A stretch of 64,000 bases of DNA from Gammaproteobacteria bacterium UBA7803 (GTDB taxonomy: Bacteria > Pseudomonadota > Gammaproteobacteria > Pseudomonadales > Azotimanducaceae): the NCBI GenBank assembly GCA_002480525.1, contig DLCH01000063.1, positions 25,853 through 89,852 of the forward strand. The letters run 5' to 3'. Below, one piece after another: positions 38,622-47,611 of this stretch. A program made the translations under genes and the position numbers. The first letter of the stretch is position 1. Each line of letters opens with the position of its first letter. Under the pieces are notes generated by a model, which did not search any database, was not told where the DNA came from, and saw only the letters and a list, made by a program, of their open reading frames with translations.

Positions 38622-39814
38622 TGTTCGTCTTCCTCGGCGCAGAGCACGCCGCTTGCCCTCAGCCGTTCGATCTCGTCCTCGCTGAGCCCGAGCTTTTCGC
38701 TCAGCACCGCGGCATTGTCGGCGCCGCGCCGCGCGCCTGCGTGTCGCGGGCCGACGTCGTGGCCGGCGAAGCGGAAGGGGGATCGCGGCAGTTTCACTGG
38801 GTTGCCCTGCAGGTTCAACTCCACGAACGCCCGGCGCTCCATGGCCCAGGGCTGCTCGGCGACCTCCGCGAGGCTGCGCACCTGGCCCAGGGGCACGCGT
38901 GCCTTGTCCAGCGCTGCCTCGAATTCCTCCACGGTGGCGAATTCACCCGCCCACGACTGCAGCAGGTCATGGACCTCGGCAGTCTGGTCCCGGGTATCAC
39001 GGAAATCGTGCCAGCCCCGATCCAGGAGGGCCTGCTCACGGCCGAGTGCCCTCGCAACGGCGAAGATCCCCGTCAACGGATTGCCCGGCAACTGGACCCA
39101 GGCGCCATCGGCGGTGCGAAGCAGGGCCGCTTTGCCGGGGCGGAACGGGCTGATCTCGTCACCGATGCCGCCGTTGGTTTCCACCGCCGTCCACTCGTTC
39201 ATGGCCAGCATCGTTTCTGCCATGGAGACGTCGACGTGCTGCCCCTGGCCCGTCTGCAGACGGTGCACCAGGGCCGCCAGAATCCCTGCGGTGGCCTGGG
39301 CGGAGACGGCGAAGTCGGCATGGGAAACGGCTTCCGGCAGCGGCCGGGTGCCGCGCTCCCTGGCGTTGAGCTCGATCAGCCCCAGCTCGGCGTGAATGAT
39401 CGGCGCGTAAGCCCGCCGCCCGGATGCGCTGCCCTCTTGACCGTAGCCGGAGATGGAGCAATAGATCAGCGCCGGATTGGACTGGCGGAGCAGCTCATAG
39501 CCGAGTCCGAGGCGCGCGGCCACACCGGGCCGGTAGTTCTCGACCACGACGTCGCATTGATCGGCCAGCCGTCGCACCAGGGCCTGCCCGGCCTCCTCGC
39601 TCAGATCGACGCAAAGATGCCGCTTGCCGGCGTTCTGCTGCGCGTAGCCCACCGCCACGCCGCCGCGCTTGGGGACTCCGCGGCGCATGAGATCGCCCTT
39701 CGGCGGCTCGATCTTCAGCACCTCCGCGCCGAGATCGGCCAGGGTGCGGGTGCAGGCCGGTCCCGCCACCACGCGGGTGAGATCGAGCACCGTGATGTCT
39801 TTCAGCAGCGTCAT
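38618..39814 (-). CDS. class III CoA transferase (CaiB/BaiF family)
   Basis: The 398-residue protein is a typical formyl-CoA transferase-type enzyme: ITVLDLTRVVAGPACTRTLADLGAEVLKIEPP at the N-terminus, NKRHL-like GKRHLCVDLS near 63, and VSHADFAVSAQATAGILAAL near 164, where the Asp is the expected catalytic residue. It moves CoA between carboxylic acids, so it can activate a pathway acid without ATP. ATG 39814 follows GAGGAG; the 124 codons upstream in this frame belong to the SDR locus and are not coding. Four-base overlaps on both sides put it in the SDR-CoA transferase-LLM operon. Confidence 0.87.
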   Translation of the reverse strand: MTLLKDITVLDLTRVVAGPACTRTLADLGAEVLKIEPPKGDLMRRGVPKRGGVAVGYAQQNAGKRHLCVDLSEEAGQALVRRLADQCDVVVENYRPGVAARLGLGYELLRQSNPALIYCSISGYGQEGSASGRRAYAPIIHAELGLIELNARERGTRPLPEAVSHADFAVSAQATAGILAALVHRLQTGQGQHVDVSMAETMLAMNEWTAVETNGGIGDEISPFRPGKAALLRTADGAWVQLPGNPLTGIFAVARALGREQALLDRGWHDFRDTRDQTAEVHDLLQSWAGEFATVEEFEAALDKARVPLGQVRSLAEVAEQPWAMERRAFVELNLQGNPVKLPRSPFRFAGHDVGPRHAGARRGADNAAVLSEKLGLSEDEIERLRASGVLCAEEDEQ

Positions 39815-40719
39815 CGGTCCGGCTCCTCGGGTGCATCGGCCGATGAACCTCCGCCGGCGAGCACCGAAGGCGCCTGTGCGCGGTGGAAGCCTTCGAAAGC
39901 CGGCTGTGGCGGCGGGCTCTGCAGGGGAAACATCGGGCTGTTGGTGGTGAGACCGGCGCCGCCGTCCACGCGCCACACCTGGCCCGTGACGAAGCGGGCG
40001 GCCGGGCTCAGCAGAAATACGACGGCCGCGCTGATCTCCGCTTCGGTGCCGAGGCGCCCAACCGGGGTCATCCCAGGGAATGCGTGCAGAGCCCGGAGCA
40101 TCCGCTCGTCGGTGTAGGTATCGAAGCCGCTCGAGGCCACGTAGCCGGGCGCTACGGCGTTGACGCGCACACCGTCGGCGGCCCACTCCACCGCCGCGGT
40201 CGCCGTGAGGTTGTGCACGCCGGCGCGGGCTGCGCCGCTGTGGCCCATCAGCGGCATGCCGCCGGCTTCCCCGGCCGTGATGTTGACGATGACGCCGCCG
40301 TGGTGACGCATGCTCTGCCGGTAGACGGCGGTGGAGACGAGATACGTCGACAGCAGGTTGTTACGGATGACGGCCTCGAAGCCGTTGGCGGACATCTCGG
40401 CAAGCAGGGCGGGGAACTGACCGCCCGCACAGTTCACCAGCCCGTGGATCGGTCCGTTCGCGGCCCAGTCCCGTACCACGCGGTCGACGACCGCGGCATC
40501 ACGGACGTCGCAGACGGCGGTGTCGGCCCGGCCGCCGTCCGCCCGGATTTCGGCTTGCACGGCCTCGAGCTTGGCCTGGGTGCGTCCGACTACGAGCACC
40601 TGCGCGCCGAGCGCGCACAGCTCGTGGGCGATGCACCGTCCGATGCCGGACCCGCCCCCCGTGACGAGGATGCGATGATCACGAAAGAGTCCCGGCGCGA
40701 AGACCGAGGCATAAGTCAA
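39811..40719 (-). CDS. SDR, enoyl-CoA reductase-like (PECR/DECR type)
   Basis: About 302 residues, with GLFRDHRILVTGGGSGIGRC for cofactor binding. It matches peroxisomal trans-2-enoyl-CoA or 2,4-dienoyl-CoA reductase-like proteins by the opening YASVFAPGLF and by MGHSGAARAGVHNLT, where the usual Tyr-x3-Lys of SDRs is absent and Ser and Arg occupy those sites, as in that subgroup. The start is most likely TTG 40719; upstream codons lack a better start. It could reduce a conjugated double bond in a pathway enoyl-CoA. Confidence 0.75.
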   Translation of the reverse strand: MTYASVFAPGLFRDHRILVTGGGSGIGRCIAHELCALGAQVLVVGRTQAKLEAVQAEIRADGGRADTAVCDVRDAAVVDRVVRDWAANGPIHGLVNCAGGQFPALLAEMSANGFEAVIRNNLLSTYLVSTAVYRQSMRHHGGVIVNITAGEAGGMPLMGHSGAARAGVHNLTATAAVEWAADGVRVNAVAPGYVASSGFDTYTDERMLRALHAFPGMTPVGRLGTEAEISAAVVFLLSPAARFVTGQVWRVDGGAGLTTNSPMFPLQSPPPQPAFEGFHRAQAPSVLAGGGSSADAPEEPDR

Positions 40720-40753
40720 TGGTCGTCCACCGTCTGGTCGCGAATGCAGGCTG

Positions 40754-40789
40754 AAACAAAATGCGCATGGGCGCTGCAGCGTGCGCCCA
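40754..40789 (-). terminator. hairpin and T-tract after the left TonB receptor gene
   Basis: On the minus strand, stem TGGGCGC/GCGCCCA (40768-40789) is followed by ATTTTGTTTC, a rho-independent type terminator just past the stop of the receptor gene at 40805. Confidence 0.6.
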
Positions 40790-40804
40790 CCCGCATTGCC
40801 TGTC

Positions 40805-43753
40805 TCAATAGTTACCCATCTTGTAGCTGAGCTCCAGGCCGTAGTGACGCGGCGTCGTGACACCTGCCGTGCGGCGGAAGAATTCCGCTTCGCCTTCCCG
40901 CAGGACTTGGAGCTGCCCGATTTCATCGAACACGTTGTTGACGAAGGCGCTCACCTGGATGCTGCTGTCTGCGCTGGTCCACGTGGCCCGGAGATCCACG
41001 CGCTCGAAGGAGTCCGCCCGTTCCGTGTCGGTCTCGAACGGCGAGTAGAAGACCTCGTCGGTGTAGGCGTAGCTGCCCAGGAACTCGAGATTCGAGCCGC
41101 CGGGCATCAGAAACCGGTAGCTGCCCCAGAAGGTCGCTTTCCACTCCGGCACCTGGATCAGCTGGTTGCCCTTGACGTCCTGCTGCAGGTCGCTGGTGTC
41201 GGGAAACAGCGAGGTGGGACGGTTCGCCGGCGCCAAGTCGATGGCGAGAAAACTCTCGTCGTACTCGCTCGGCGTGTAGCTGAAATTGCCGCCGATGGTG
41301 AGACTGTCGGTGGCCAGCCAGGTCATCTCGGCCTCCGCACCGGTGACCTCGCCGCCGGGGGCCGCGAGCACGGAGTTGGTGGTCCCGAACAGCTCCGTGA
41401 ACTCCGCCACCACGGTGTGTATCGTCTCGTAGTCGTAGTAGTAGAAGGAACCGTTCAGCTGCAACGTGTTGTCCAGCCAGTCGGTCTTGTAGCCCAACTC
41501 GTAGGAGACGATCTCTTCCGGCTCATAAGTCGGAGTCTGGCTGAAGTACAGCAGATTGTAGCCCCCGGAACGATGTCCCTTGGTGGCCGAGTAGTAGAGC
41601 ATGGCGTTGTCGGTGATGTGGTGATCGAGGTTGATCCGCCAGTCCCACTCCTTGTCGGTGCGCTCGTAGGGACGATAGACGCTCAGCGCGAAGGGGATGC
41701 CGCCGTTGACCACGCGGGGAGTCGGTTCCGGGATTCCATTGCCATCGGAATCTACCAGGCCGCCATTCGCGAAGTTGTAGGCAGCCAGACCACCGTACAG
41801 GGCCAGCAACTCCCCGGGCCCTCCCTGCGTTTCAGAGTAACGGAACAGCAGTTCCTCCGCCTTGATCTCGTCCTCTGCGTAACGCAAGCCCAATGTCAGG
41901 GAAAACGTCTGGTTGATGTCCCACACGGCCTGGGTGTAGGCGGCAAAGGCTTCCCGTTTGGTCTCGGTCGTGTAGAGCAGGTCCGTCGCATCGGTCAAGG
42001 GGCCGTTGCGCACGTTCAGGAACGGATTACTGCCGTCGTCGCCGAGCCAGCGGGACACCTGCAGGTTGCCGTTCACCCCGGCACCGCCCGGATTCTCGAC
42101 CGCGTAGTTGCGTTCGCAGGACGGTGCCGGATTGTCCGACTGGGTGCAGGAACGCTTGGCGCTGTAGAGATCGACCATCGGACCGGTCCCGAAAGCGATG
42201 ATCTCGGCCGGCAGGCCTTCCAGCGCCGGATTGCCGAGGAGCGCAGCCGCCGGGGCGGACAGGGCCGACTGATCGTTGTAGGGCAGCAGGTACCGCGACT
42301 CGTCGACGGATGAGAACAGATCGCCACGCTGGTCGATCTCGGCGTTGTAGAAGAAGATGCCCGAGGTGAAGGTCCAGCTCTCGCCGAGGTCATAGAACGC
42401 CTGCAGCTCGTGGGAACGGTAGTCGGCCTCGTGGTTGACGTAGAACTGCCGGTCGTGGACCAGGCTGCCGGTGTTGTCGTCGTCGGTGATGCGCTCGTAG
42501 GAGAGCGTGTTGAAGCCGAACAGATACTTCAACTGGAACGTGTCGGTGACGTCCCAGCTCAGATTGAACTGGGTGCCCATCTGCTCGAACTCTTCGTTGT
42601 TCAAGCCGTTGGTGGCGGCGCACACCTCGTCGCCGTCGATCTCACCTTCGAAGAACACGCACTCGTTGTAGCGGGCAGCGGTTGCCGGGTTGGTGACGTT
42701 GAAGCCGTCGAGCGACGCAGCCGCATTCGTCATGCCGTCGAAGTCGCCGAAGTCGACGCCGGCGCGATTACGCTGGGCCACCACCGACTGTCCCGTGGAC
42801 GGCTCGATGAAGGTCCGCGTTTCGCTGTTCGGGTCGTTGAAGTCGTTGTCGAAATAGTTGGCCGGGGCGGTGTTGGCGGGGTCGATGCGCCGCCAGCCCG
42901 GCACCAGGCTGTCCGTGACACGCTGGTCGGTGCCGCCTTCGTTCAGCACGATCAGACCCGCGCCGTTGGCGCCGCCGAAGGAGCGGTCGATGTCCATCCA
43001 GTTCTGGCGGATGTTCATCTCCAGCGTGTCGGTGATGTTCCACTTCAACTGCAGCGCCAGGCTGTCGGTGCCGATGCCGTCGATGTCGTCGCCAATCCCG
43101 ATATTTTCCACCACACCGTCGCGCTCACGGTGGGCGTAGGTCACCCGGCCGGCCAGCGTGTCGTCCACCAGAGGGCCGGAGAAAGCGACGTAGTACTCCT
43201 CGGCATCGAAGTTTCCGACGATGGCCTTGACCATGCCTTCGGGCGTGTAGGTCGGCTCCTTGTAGAGGATGTTGATGGCGCCGCCGACGGCGTTGCGGCC
43301 GTACAGGGTTCCCTGGGGGCCGCGCAGCACCTCGATGCGCTCGACGTCGAAGAACGTGGCCGCCGTGGCGGTGAGCAGGTCCTCGGAGTAGATGCCGTTC
43401 ATGTAGGTGGACACGCCGGGGTCGCCGCCCAGGGCGCGGAAGTTCCGGCCCACCCCGCGGACCGTCGCGTCGTAGGGCTGAATGGTGGTGGCCGGTACGT
43501 AGTTCTGCAGGTCCTCCTGGTTGCGGATCCCGAAGTCGTCGAGGAACTCGGCGGTGAAGGCCGTGATCGAGATCGACGTATCCTGGATGCTCGCTTCCCG
43601 CCGCTCGGCGGTCACGATCACTTCCTCGATGCGCCGGCCGCTCGGCGCATCGGCAGCGTAGGTGTAGGTGGCCGATGTTATCAACGATATCAAGACGAGC
43701 AGCGCCACGCGGCGGTGCATTCTGGTCACAGGCTTCAAGTTACTGACACTCAT
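40805..43753 (-). CDS. TonB-dependent outer-membrane receptor
   Basis: The 982-residue protein has a signal peptide (residues 1-33, ending TYAADA), a TonB-box-like RRIEEVIVTAERRE near 40-53, the plug domain (VRGVGRNFRALGGDPGVSTYMNG, VLRGPQGTLYGRNAVGGAINI near 140-160) and a C-terminal beta-barrel ending in LELSYKMGNY. It would import a large or hydrophobic nutrient across the outer membrane with energy from TonB. GGAGG lies eight bases before the ATG. It is divergent from a second receptor at 43957, with palindrome site 8 between, so its expression probably follows the pathway. This is the intact uptake gene of the pair. Confidence 0.92.
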   Translation of the reverse strand: MSVSNLKPVTRMHRRVALLVLISLITSATYTYAADAPSGRRIEEVIVTAERREASIQDTSISITAFTAEFLDDFGIRNQEDLQNYVPATTIQPYDATVRGVGRNFRALGGDPGVSTYMNGIYSEDLLTATAATFFDVERIEVLRGPQGTLYGRNAVGGAINILYKEPTYTPEGMVKAIVGNFDAEEYYVAFSGPLVDDTLAGRVTYAHRERDGVVENIGIGDDIDGIGTDSLALQLKWNITDTLEMNIRQNWMDIDRSFGGANGAGLIVLNEGGTDQRVTDSLVPGWRRIDPANTAPANYFDNDFNDPNSETRTFIEPSTGQSVVAQRNRAGVDFGDFDGMTNAAASLDGFNVTNPATAARYNECVFFEGEIDGDEVCAATNGLNNEEFEQMGTQFNLSWDVTDTFQLKYLFGFNTLSYERITDDDNTGSLVHDRQFYVNHEADYRSHELQAFYDLGESWTFTSGIFFYNAEIDQRGDLFSSVDESRYLLPYNDQSALSAPAAALLGNPALEGLPAEIIAFGTGPMVDLYSAKRSCTQSDNPAPSCERNYAVENPGGAGVNGNLQVSRWLGDDGSNPFLNVRNGPLTDATDLLYTTETKREAFAAYTQAVWDINQTFSLTLGLRYAEDEIKAEELLFRYSETQGGPGELLALYGGLAAYNFANGGLVDSDGNGIPEPTPRVVNGGIPFALSVYRPYERTDKEWDWRINLDHHITDNAMLYYSATKGHRSGGYNLLYFSQTPTYEPEEIVSYELGYKTDWLDNTLQLNGSFYYYDYETIHTVVAEFTELFGTTNSVLAAPGGEVTGAEAEMTWLATDSLTIGGNFSYTPSEYDESFLAIDLAPANRPTSLFPDTSDLQQDVKGNQLIQVPEWKATFWGSYRFLMPGGSNLEFLGSYAYTDEVFYSPFETDTERADSFERVDLRATWTSADSSIQVSAFVNNVFDEIGQLQVLREGEAEFFRRTAGVTTPRHYGLELSYKMGNY

Positions 43754-43807
43754 TCGAGCTACCTCCTCTCCAGGGTTGATCTGAGTTTCTTGCGTTATTT
43801 TCCATTA

Positions 43808-43836
43808 TTGTAACGCGGTGTACAGATATATATGCT
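43808..43836 (+). promoter_or_regulatory. promoter with overlapping operator for the right TonB receptor
   Basis: TTGTAA (43808-43813) and TATGCT (43831-43836) are separated by 17 bases and face the receptor gene at 43957. Palindrome site 8 overlaps the -35 hexamer and the spacer. Confidence 0.4.
43809..43824. promoter_or_regulatory. 16-bp palindrome, candidate shared operator (site 8)
   Basis: TGTAACGCGGTGTACA matches 10 of 14 arm positions of the best copy and lies between the two head-to-head TonB receptor genes. A second, TACAG/CTGTA inverted pair spans 43821-43843. Confidence 0.5.
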
Positions 43837-43956
43837 TACTGTAGTCGGCGTGACTTCGGCCGATGGTTATTGCGTTCTGGTTTTGAGAGGTACACCTGAA
43901 ACGCAGGGGAGAGAGTTTGATCCCGACCGCCCGGTCGGTTTTGTGGGAGAGACATC

Positions 43957-46942
43957 ATGAGGGGATACGCGACTCATCGGGCGCTGGCGCGGCGGCTGTC
44001 GCTGTCGGCATTTGCTGCAGTTGTGAGCGTAGGCTCTGCGGTTCCAGCTTTTGGCGCAGAAGATCAAACGGTAATCGAAGAGATCGTGGTTACGGGATCT
44101 CTGATCCGGCGCGACAGCTTCGACTCGCCGTCACCGCTGACCGTCGTGGGTCAGGACGAGATCGAGGACAATGCGACGCCGAATCTGGGCGAAGTACTGG
44201 TCAACCAAACCTTCAACTACGGCACCGACTTTCAAACCAACACCTACGCGGCCCGGTCGCAGATCGGCACGGATACCGCCGCCAATCTCCGAGGGCTCGG
44301 AGAGCGGGCGACGCTGAACCTGCTGGACGGTAAGCGCGGCGGCGGTGGCAACCTCAACAGCGCGCTGCCGCAGATCGCCATCGAGCGCATCGACATTCTC
44401 AAAGACGGTGCGTCGGCGACCTACGGCACGGACGCCGTGGCAGGTGTGGTCAACATCATTCCTCGTGATGACTTCAGCGGCGCCGAAGTACAATGGTCAC
44501 TTCGTGTTGGCGGGCTCGTACAGCACGCGAAGCACGCTCGAGCAAACCGAACGGCCGGAGTTCCTGCGCGAAGGGTTCGAGATGTCGACGACGGGGAATC
44601 CGGGTACGTGGCTCGTGCCGGTGCGTGACGCCACCGGGGCCATCGTCGACACCGCAGTGCAACGGGACCCGGGGTGCGGCGTGGCGACGGACATCGGACC
44701 CGGCGGCACGGATGTTGGCAGGAAGGGCAACTTCCTGACCGGAGACCCCCGTTCAGCCACCGAATACGCGCTGGGACTGCCTGCGGGTGTAACTGGCTCG
44801 AACAATTGCAGTTTTCACTTCGGCGAAACGTGGAATTACATCAATCCTCAGGAGAAGACCAGCGGCTACGCCAGCTTCCAGTACGACTTCAACGACAACG
44901 TCAGCAACGAGTTCGATTTCGTCTTCTCGCGGCTCACCACCGACAGCCGCGGCTCGCCGCAGAATCCTGGTGGCCGGACGGAAGAGTTTCCCGTCGTCCT
45001 GGGCGAGCACCCCGGGAACCCCTTCCGGGCGATGACCTCCGACGGCGCACCGCTCTTCGCTCAGGACGCCGACGGGGATGGTATCCCGGACCGGGGCACC
45101 ACCGATGCCAACGGCGACGGTGTCCCGGACGTGATCGTTACCGGCACGGATCCCGCGTCGGGCATCCCATTCAATGAGGATGTGGACGTCGTGGCGCTGC
45201 GAATTTTCAGCAAGATCGGCCTGATGCCCGGCGCCAATCAGCCGACCCTGCTCAACGAGGACGGCTCGAACACGGGCAATGCCTCGTTCGACGCCTGGAG
45301 CTTCCGGGCGCGGGACACGCTACGTGTGCGAATCCCCGATACGAGTTGGGAGGTGGAGGGCTCCCTCATCGCGGCACGCGGTCACGTGGTGCTCGAGGAG
45401 AAAAACACCAGCCAGAACGCTCTGGAAGCCGGCCTGCGGGGCTTGCTCGTGGACATTCCGGAATCGGATCCGCGTTTCACGGGCGAGCCGCAGTACTGGA
45501 ATCCCTTCTCCACGCAGGCCCTGGAGTGCGAGAACCGGATCTGTGACTTCACCGGCACGCCGGGGTTCGCGAACCCGGTGAGCGTGCTGGACGCCATCAA
45601 CATCCAGTCCCACGAGGTCACCGACACCGAGTTCTGGTCGGCCGACGTGCTGGCGACGGGCGATCTCTTCGAATTGCCGGCGGGCGTGGTGCTCGCCGCC
45701 TTCGGCGCGGAATACCGTGAGAACCAGTCGGACGTCGACATCAGCGCGGGCCGCAACCAGTGCGATTGGCACGAGGGCGGCTGCGCATTCGACTGGAAGG
45801 CGGAACAGGATGTCTGGTCCGCGTTCTACGAGTTTGCGGTACCGGTACACGAGACGCTGGAGCTGACGCTCGCCGGCCGCTTTTCGGACTACGGCGGCAG
45901 CATCGGCGACTCCTTCGACCCCAAGTTCGCCGCTTTGTGGCAGCCACTCGACATCCTTTCGATTCGCGCCTCCTGGGGTACGGCATTCATCGCCCCGACG
46001 CTGGAGCAGCAATTCGCCTCGGAGGTCTGCGGGCTCGAGACCATGTCGGATCCGCTGACGGGCGATGTCTCCGCGACTTTCCGCGTGGCCTGCGTCAGTG
46101 GCAATCCGGACCTGGCGCCCGAAGAAGCCGATACGTACAACATCGGCTTCTCCCTCGACCTGCTGGACGGGGACCTGACGTTCGGTGTGGACTACGCCAA
46201 CTACGATTTCCAGGACAGAATCTCGACGGAGACAGGAAACAACGTACTGCGGGCGAGCTTCAATCGCTTCCTTGCCGCCGGCAACGACCCTGACGATCCC
46301 GCGGACGTAGCGGCTTGGATTGCCGACAACGAGCCTAAAGTCTTCCGCGACTCCACGGGTGTCGTCACCCGGGTGATCGTCGACCGGCTGAACGCCCAGC
46401 AGATGGAGCACACGGCCTGGGATTTCTACGGCCGGTACAACCTGGCCTTCGAGAATTTCGGTAGCTTCACCTTCGGGCTCAGTGCGACCTGGGCGGAGGA
46501 ATACACGTTCGACCTCGGCACGGGTGATCCGGCCGATAGTGGCGATGGGGTAGGTAACCAGAACGAGCAGGTGGCAGAGATTCCGCCGCTTCCCGAGTGG
46601 CGGGTCAACGGCACCGTGAACTGGTTCCTTGGCAACCACGCTGCGAGAGTGCGCGTGCGCTGGATCGACGGTTTCGACCTGCAGTTCAACTCCGCCGGTC
46701 TGCAGACGCTGCACGGTCTGCGTGGCAATCCGGACTCGGTCGACGACATCACGTACGTGGATCTGAACTACGAGTACACATTCGAAAATCTGCTCGGCGT
46801 CGGGTCGACCAAAGTCGAGATCGGGGCCAACAACGTGTTCGACGAGTTTCCGGACCCGATCTTCAATCTCGGTGGGATCGAGACCTTCGTGCATGACGTT
46901 CGAGGCAGAATGTGGTACGTGCGTCTGAATCAGACGCTTTGA
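43957..46942 (+). pseudogene. TonB-dependent receptor gene with frameshift/internal deletion
   Basis: The first frame from ATG 43957 (SD GGGAGA) encodes a signal peptide (to FGAEDQT), the TonB-box-like VIEEIVVTGSLIRR, and a plug with DILKDGASATYGTDAVAGVVNIIPRDDFSGAEV, then loses homology at about 44490. The receptor sequence continues in the next frame from NGHFVLAGSYSTRSTLEQTERPEF to WYVRLNQTL at 46942. Between PRDDFSGAEV and the NGHFVLAGSY strand a normal receptor would have about 20-30 more residues, so a small deletion out of frame is more likely than a single-base error. Total span equals about 995 codons, the usual length. If not a sequence error, the receptor is inactive. Confidence 0.8.
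46921..46937. repeat. hairpin at the end of the TonB receptor gene
   Basis: GCGTCTG and CAGACGC form a perfect 7-bp stem with an AAT loop, covering the last codons of the receptor gene just before the stop. It may act in termination or in translation coupling with the next gene. Confidence 0.45.
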
Positions 46943-47457
46943 GCCGACATCGAAGCGTTGCCCTTGTTGGGGTAGCGCTTCGGCTTCGAGCGGCGGTTCG
47001 ACCGGTTCTGTCGCTGCTGCTGTGGGGGGCCGCGGGCATGGCGCTGTCAAGCCATGCCCGCGGCGCTCTAGAGGATTGCGCACTCATCGAGGCAGATATC
47101 CGCCGACTCGCGTGCTTCGACCGGTTGGTCGAGACGCAGTCGGCGCCAGCGCGCGCGCCCGATACCCCGGCGGACCACCAGACGGAGACCGGTTCCGCCT
47201 CAGGGAGGGACATCCACGGAAGTGATGACGCCATGGAGGACGTCGTCGACTCGATCAGCGCCCGCATCGAGCGGGTCGAAACCACGCCGCTCGGCCGCCA
47301 TGTGGTGACCCTGTCGAACGGGCAGATCTGGATGGAGAATGAGCCCGGGCGACGCCCCATCCGGCCGGGTCAGCATGTGATGGTCAGAAAGCACCGCTGG
47401 CACTACGAGATGGAACTGGCGCGACAGCCGAACGTCGCAGTGCACAGGCTCGAGTGA
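46939..47457 (+). CDS. exported protein with C-x-x-D-x-x-RL-x-CFD motif, function unknown
   Basis: About 172 residues if started at TTG 46939, which overlaps the receptor stop (TTGA); no good Shine-Dalgarno is visible, so the start is uncertain. An N-terminal basic and hydrophobic region (RPVLSLLLWGAAGMALSSHARG) looks like a signal peptide. The mature part begins with ALEDCALIEADIRRLACFDRLVE, a two-cysteine motif found in short periplasmic proteins of proteobacteria, followed by a low-complexity linker and a small C-terminal domain (SARIERVETTPLGRHVVTL). The role is unknown; adjacency to a TonB receptor suggests an envelope function. Confidence 0.55.
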   Translation: MSRHRSVALVGVALRLRAAVRPVLSLLLWGAAGMALSSHARGALEDCALIEADIRRLACFDRLVETQSAPARAPDTPADHQTETGSASGRDIHGSDDAMEDVVDSISARIERVETTPLGRHVVTLSNGQIWMENEPGRRPIRPGQHVMVRKHRWHYEMELARQPNVAVHRLE

Positions 47458-47510
47458 CATGGCAACGCGTCGCCGCCCGTTGACGGGCCGTGACCGCTCG
47501 CTGACACGTG

Positions 47511-47540
47511 TTGTAAGCGGGCTTACATGATGACTATACT
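47511..47540 (+). promoter_or_regulatory. promoter with overlapping operator for the alcohol dehydrogenase
   Basis: TTGTAA (47511-47516) and TATACT (47535-47540) have an 18-base spacer and sit about 70 bases upstream of the gene at 47612. The perfect palindrome 47512-47527 covers the -35 and half of the spacer, the layout expected for repression by steric block. Confidence 0.5.
47512..47527. promoter_or_regulatory. 16-bp perfect palindrome, candidate shared operator (site 9, best copy)
   Basis: TGTAAGCGGGCTTACA has perfect 7-bp inverted arms (TGTAAGC/GCTTACA) around GG. Similar palindromes lie in about a dozen other intergenic regions of the window. Confidence 0.6.
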
Positions 47541-47611
47541 TGGCCGGAGGCGACTCAGCTGCGGGACAGGAAGGGCTGAGCCGGGCGTATCCAGCCAGGG
47601 GAGGGTTCAGC

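Noticed and set aside
43821..43843. Second inverted repeat TACAG/CTGTA as another operator of the shared type
   Set aside because: Its spacing is different (13 bases between arms) and the left arm lacks GTAA; kept only as a note under site 8.
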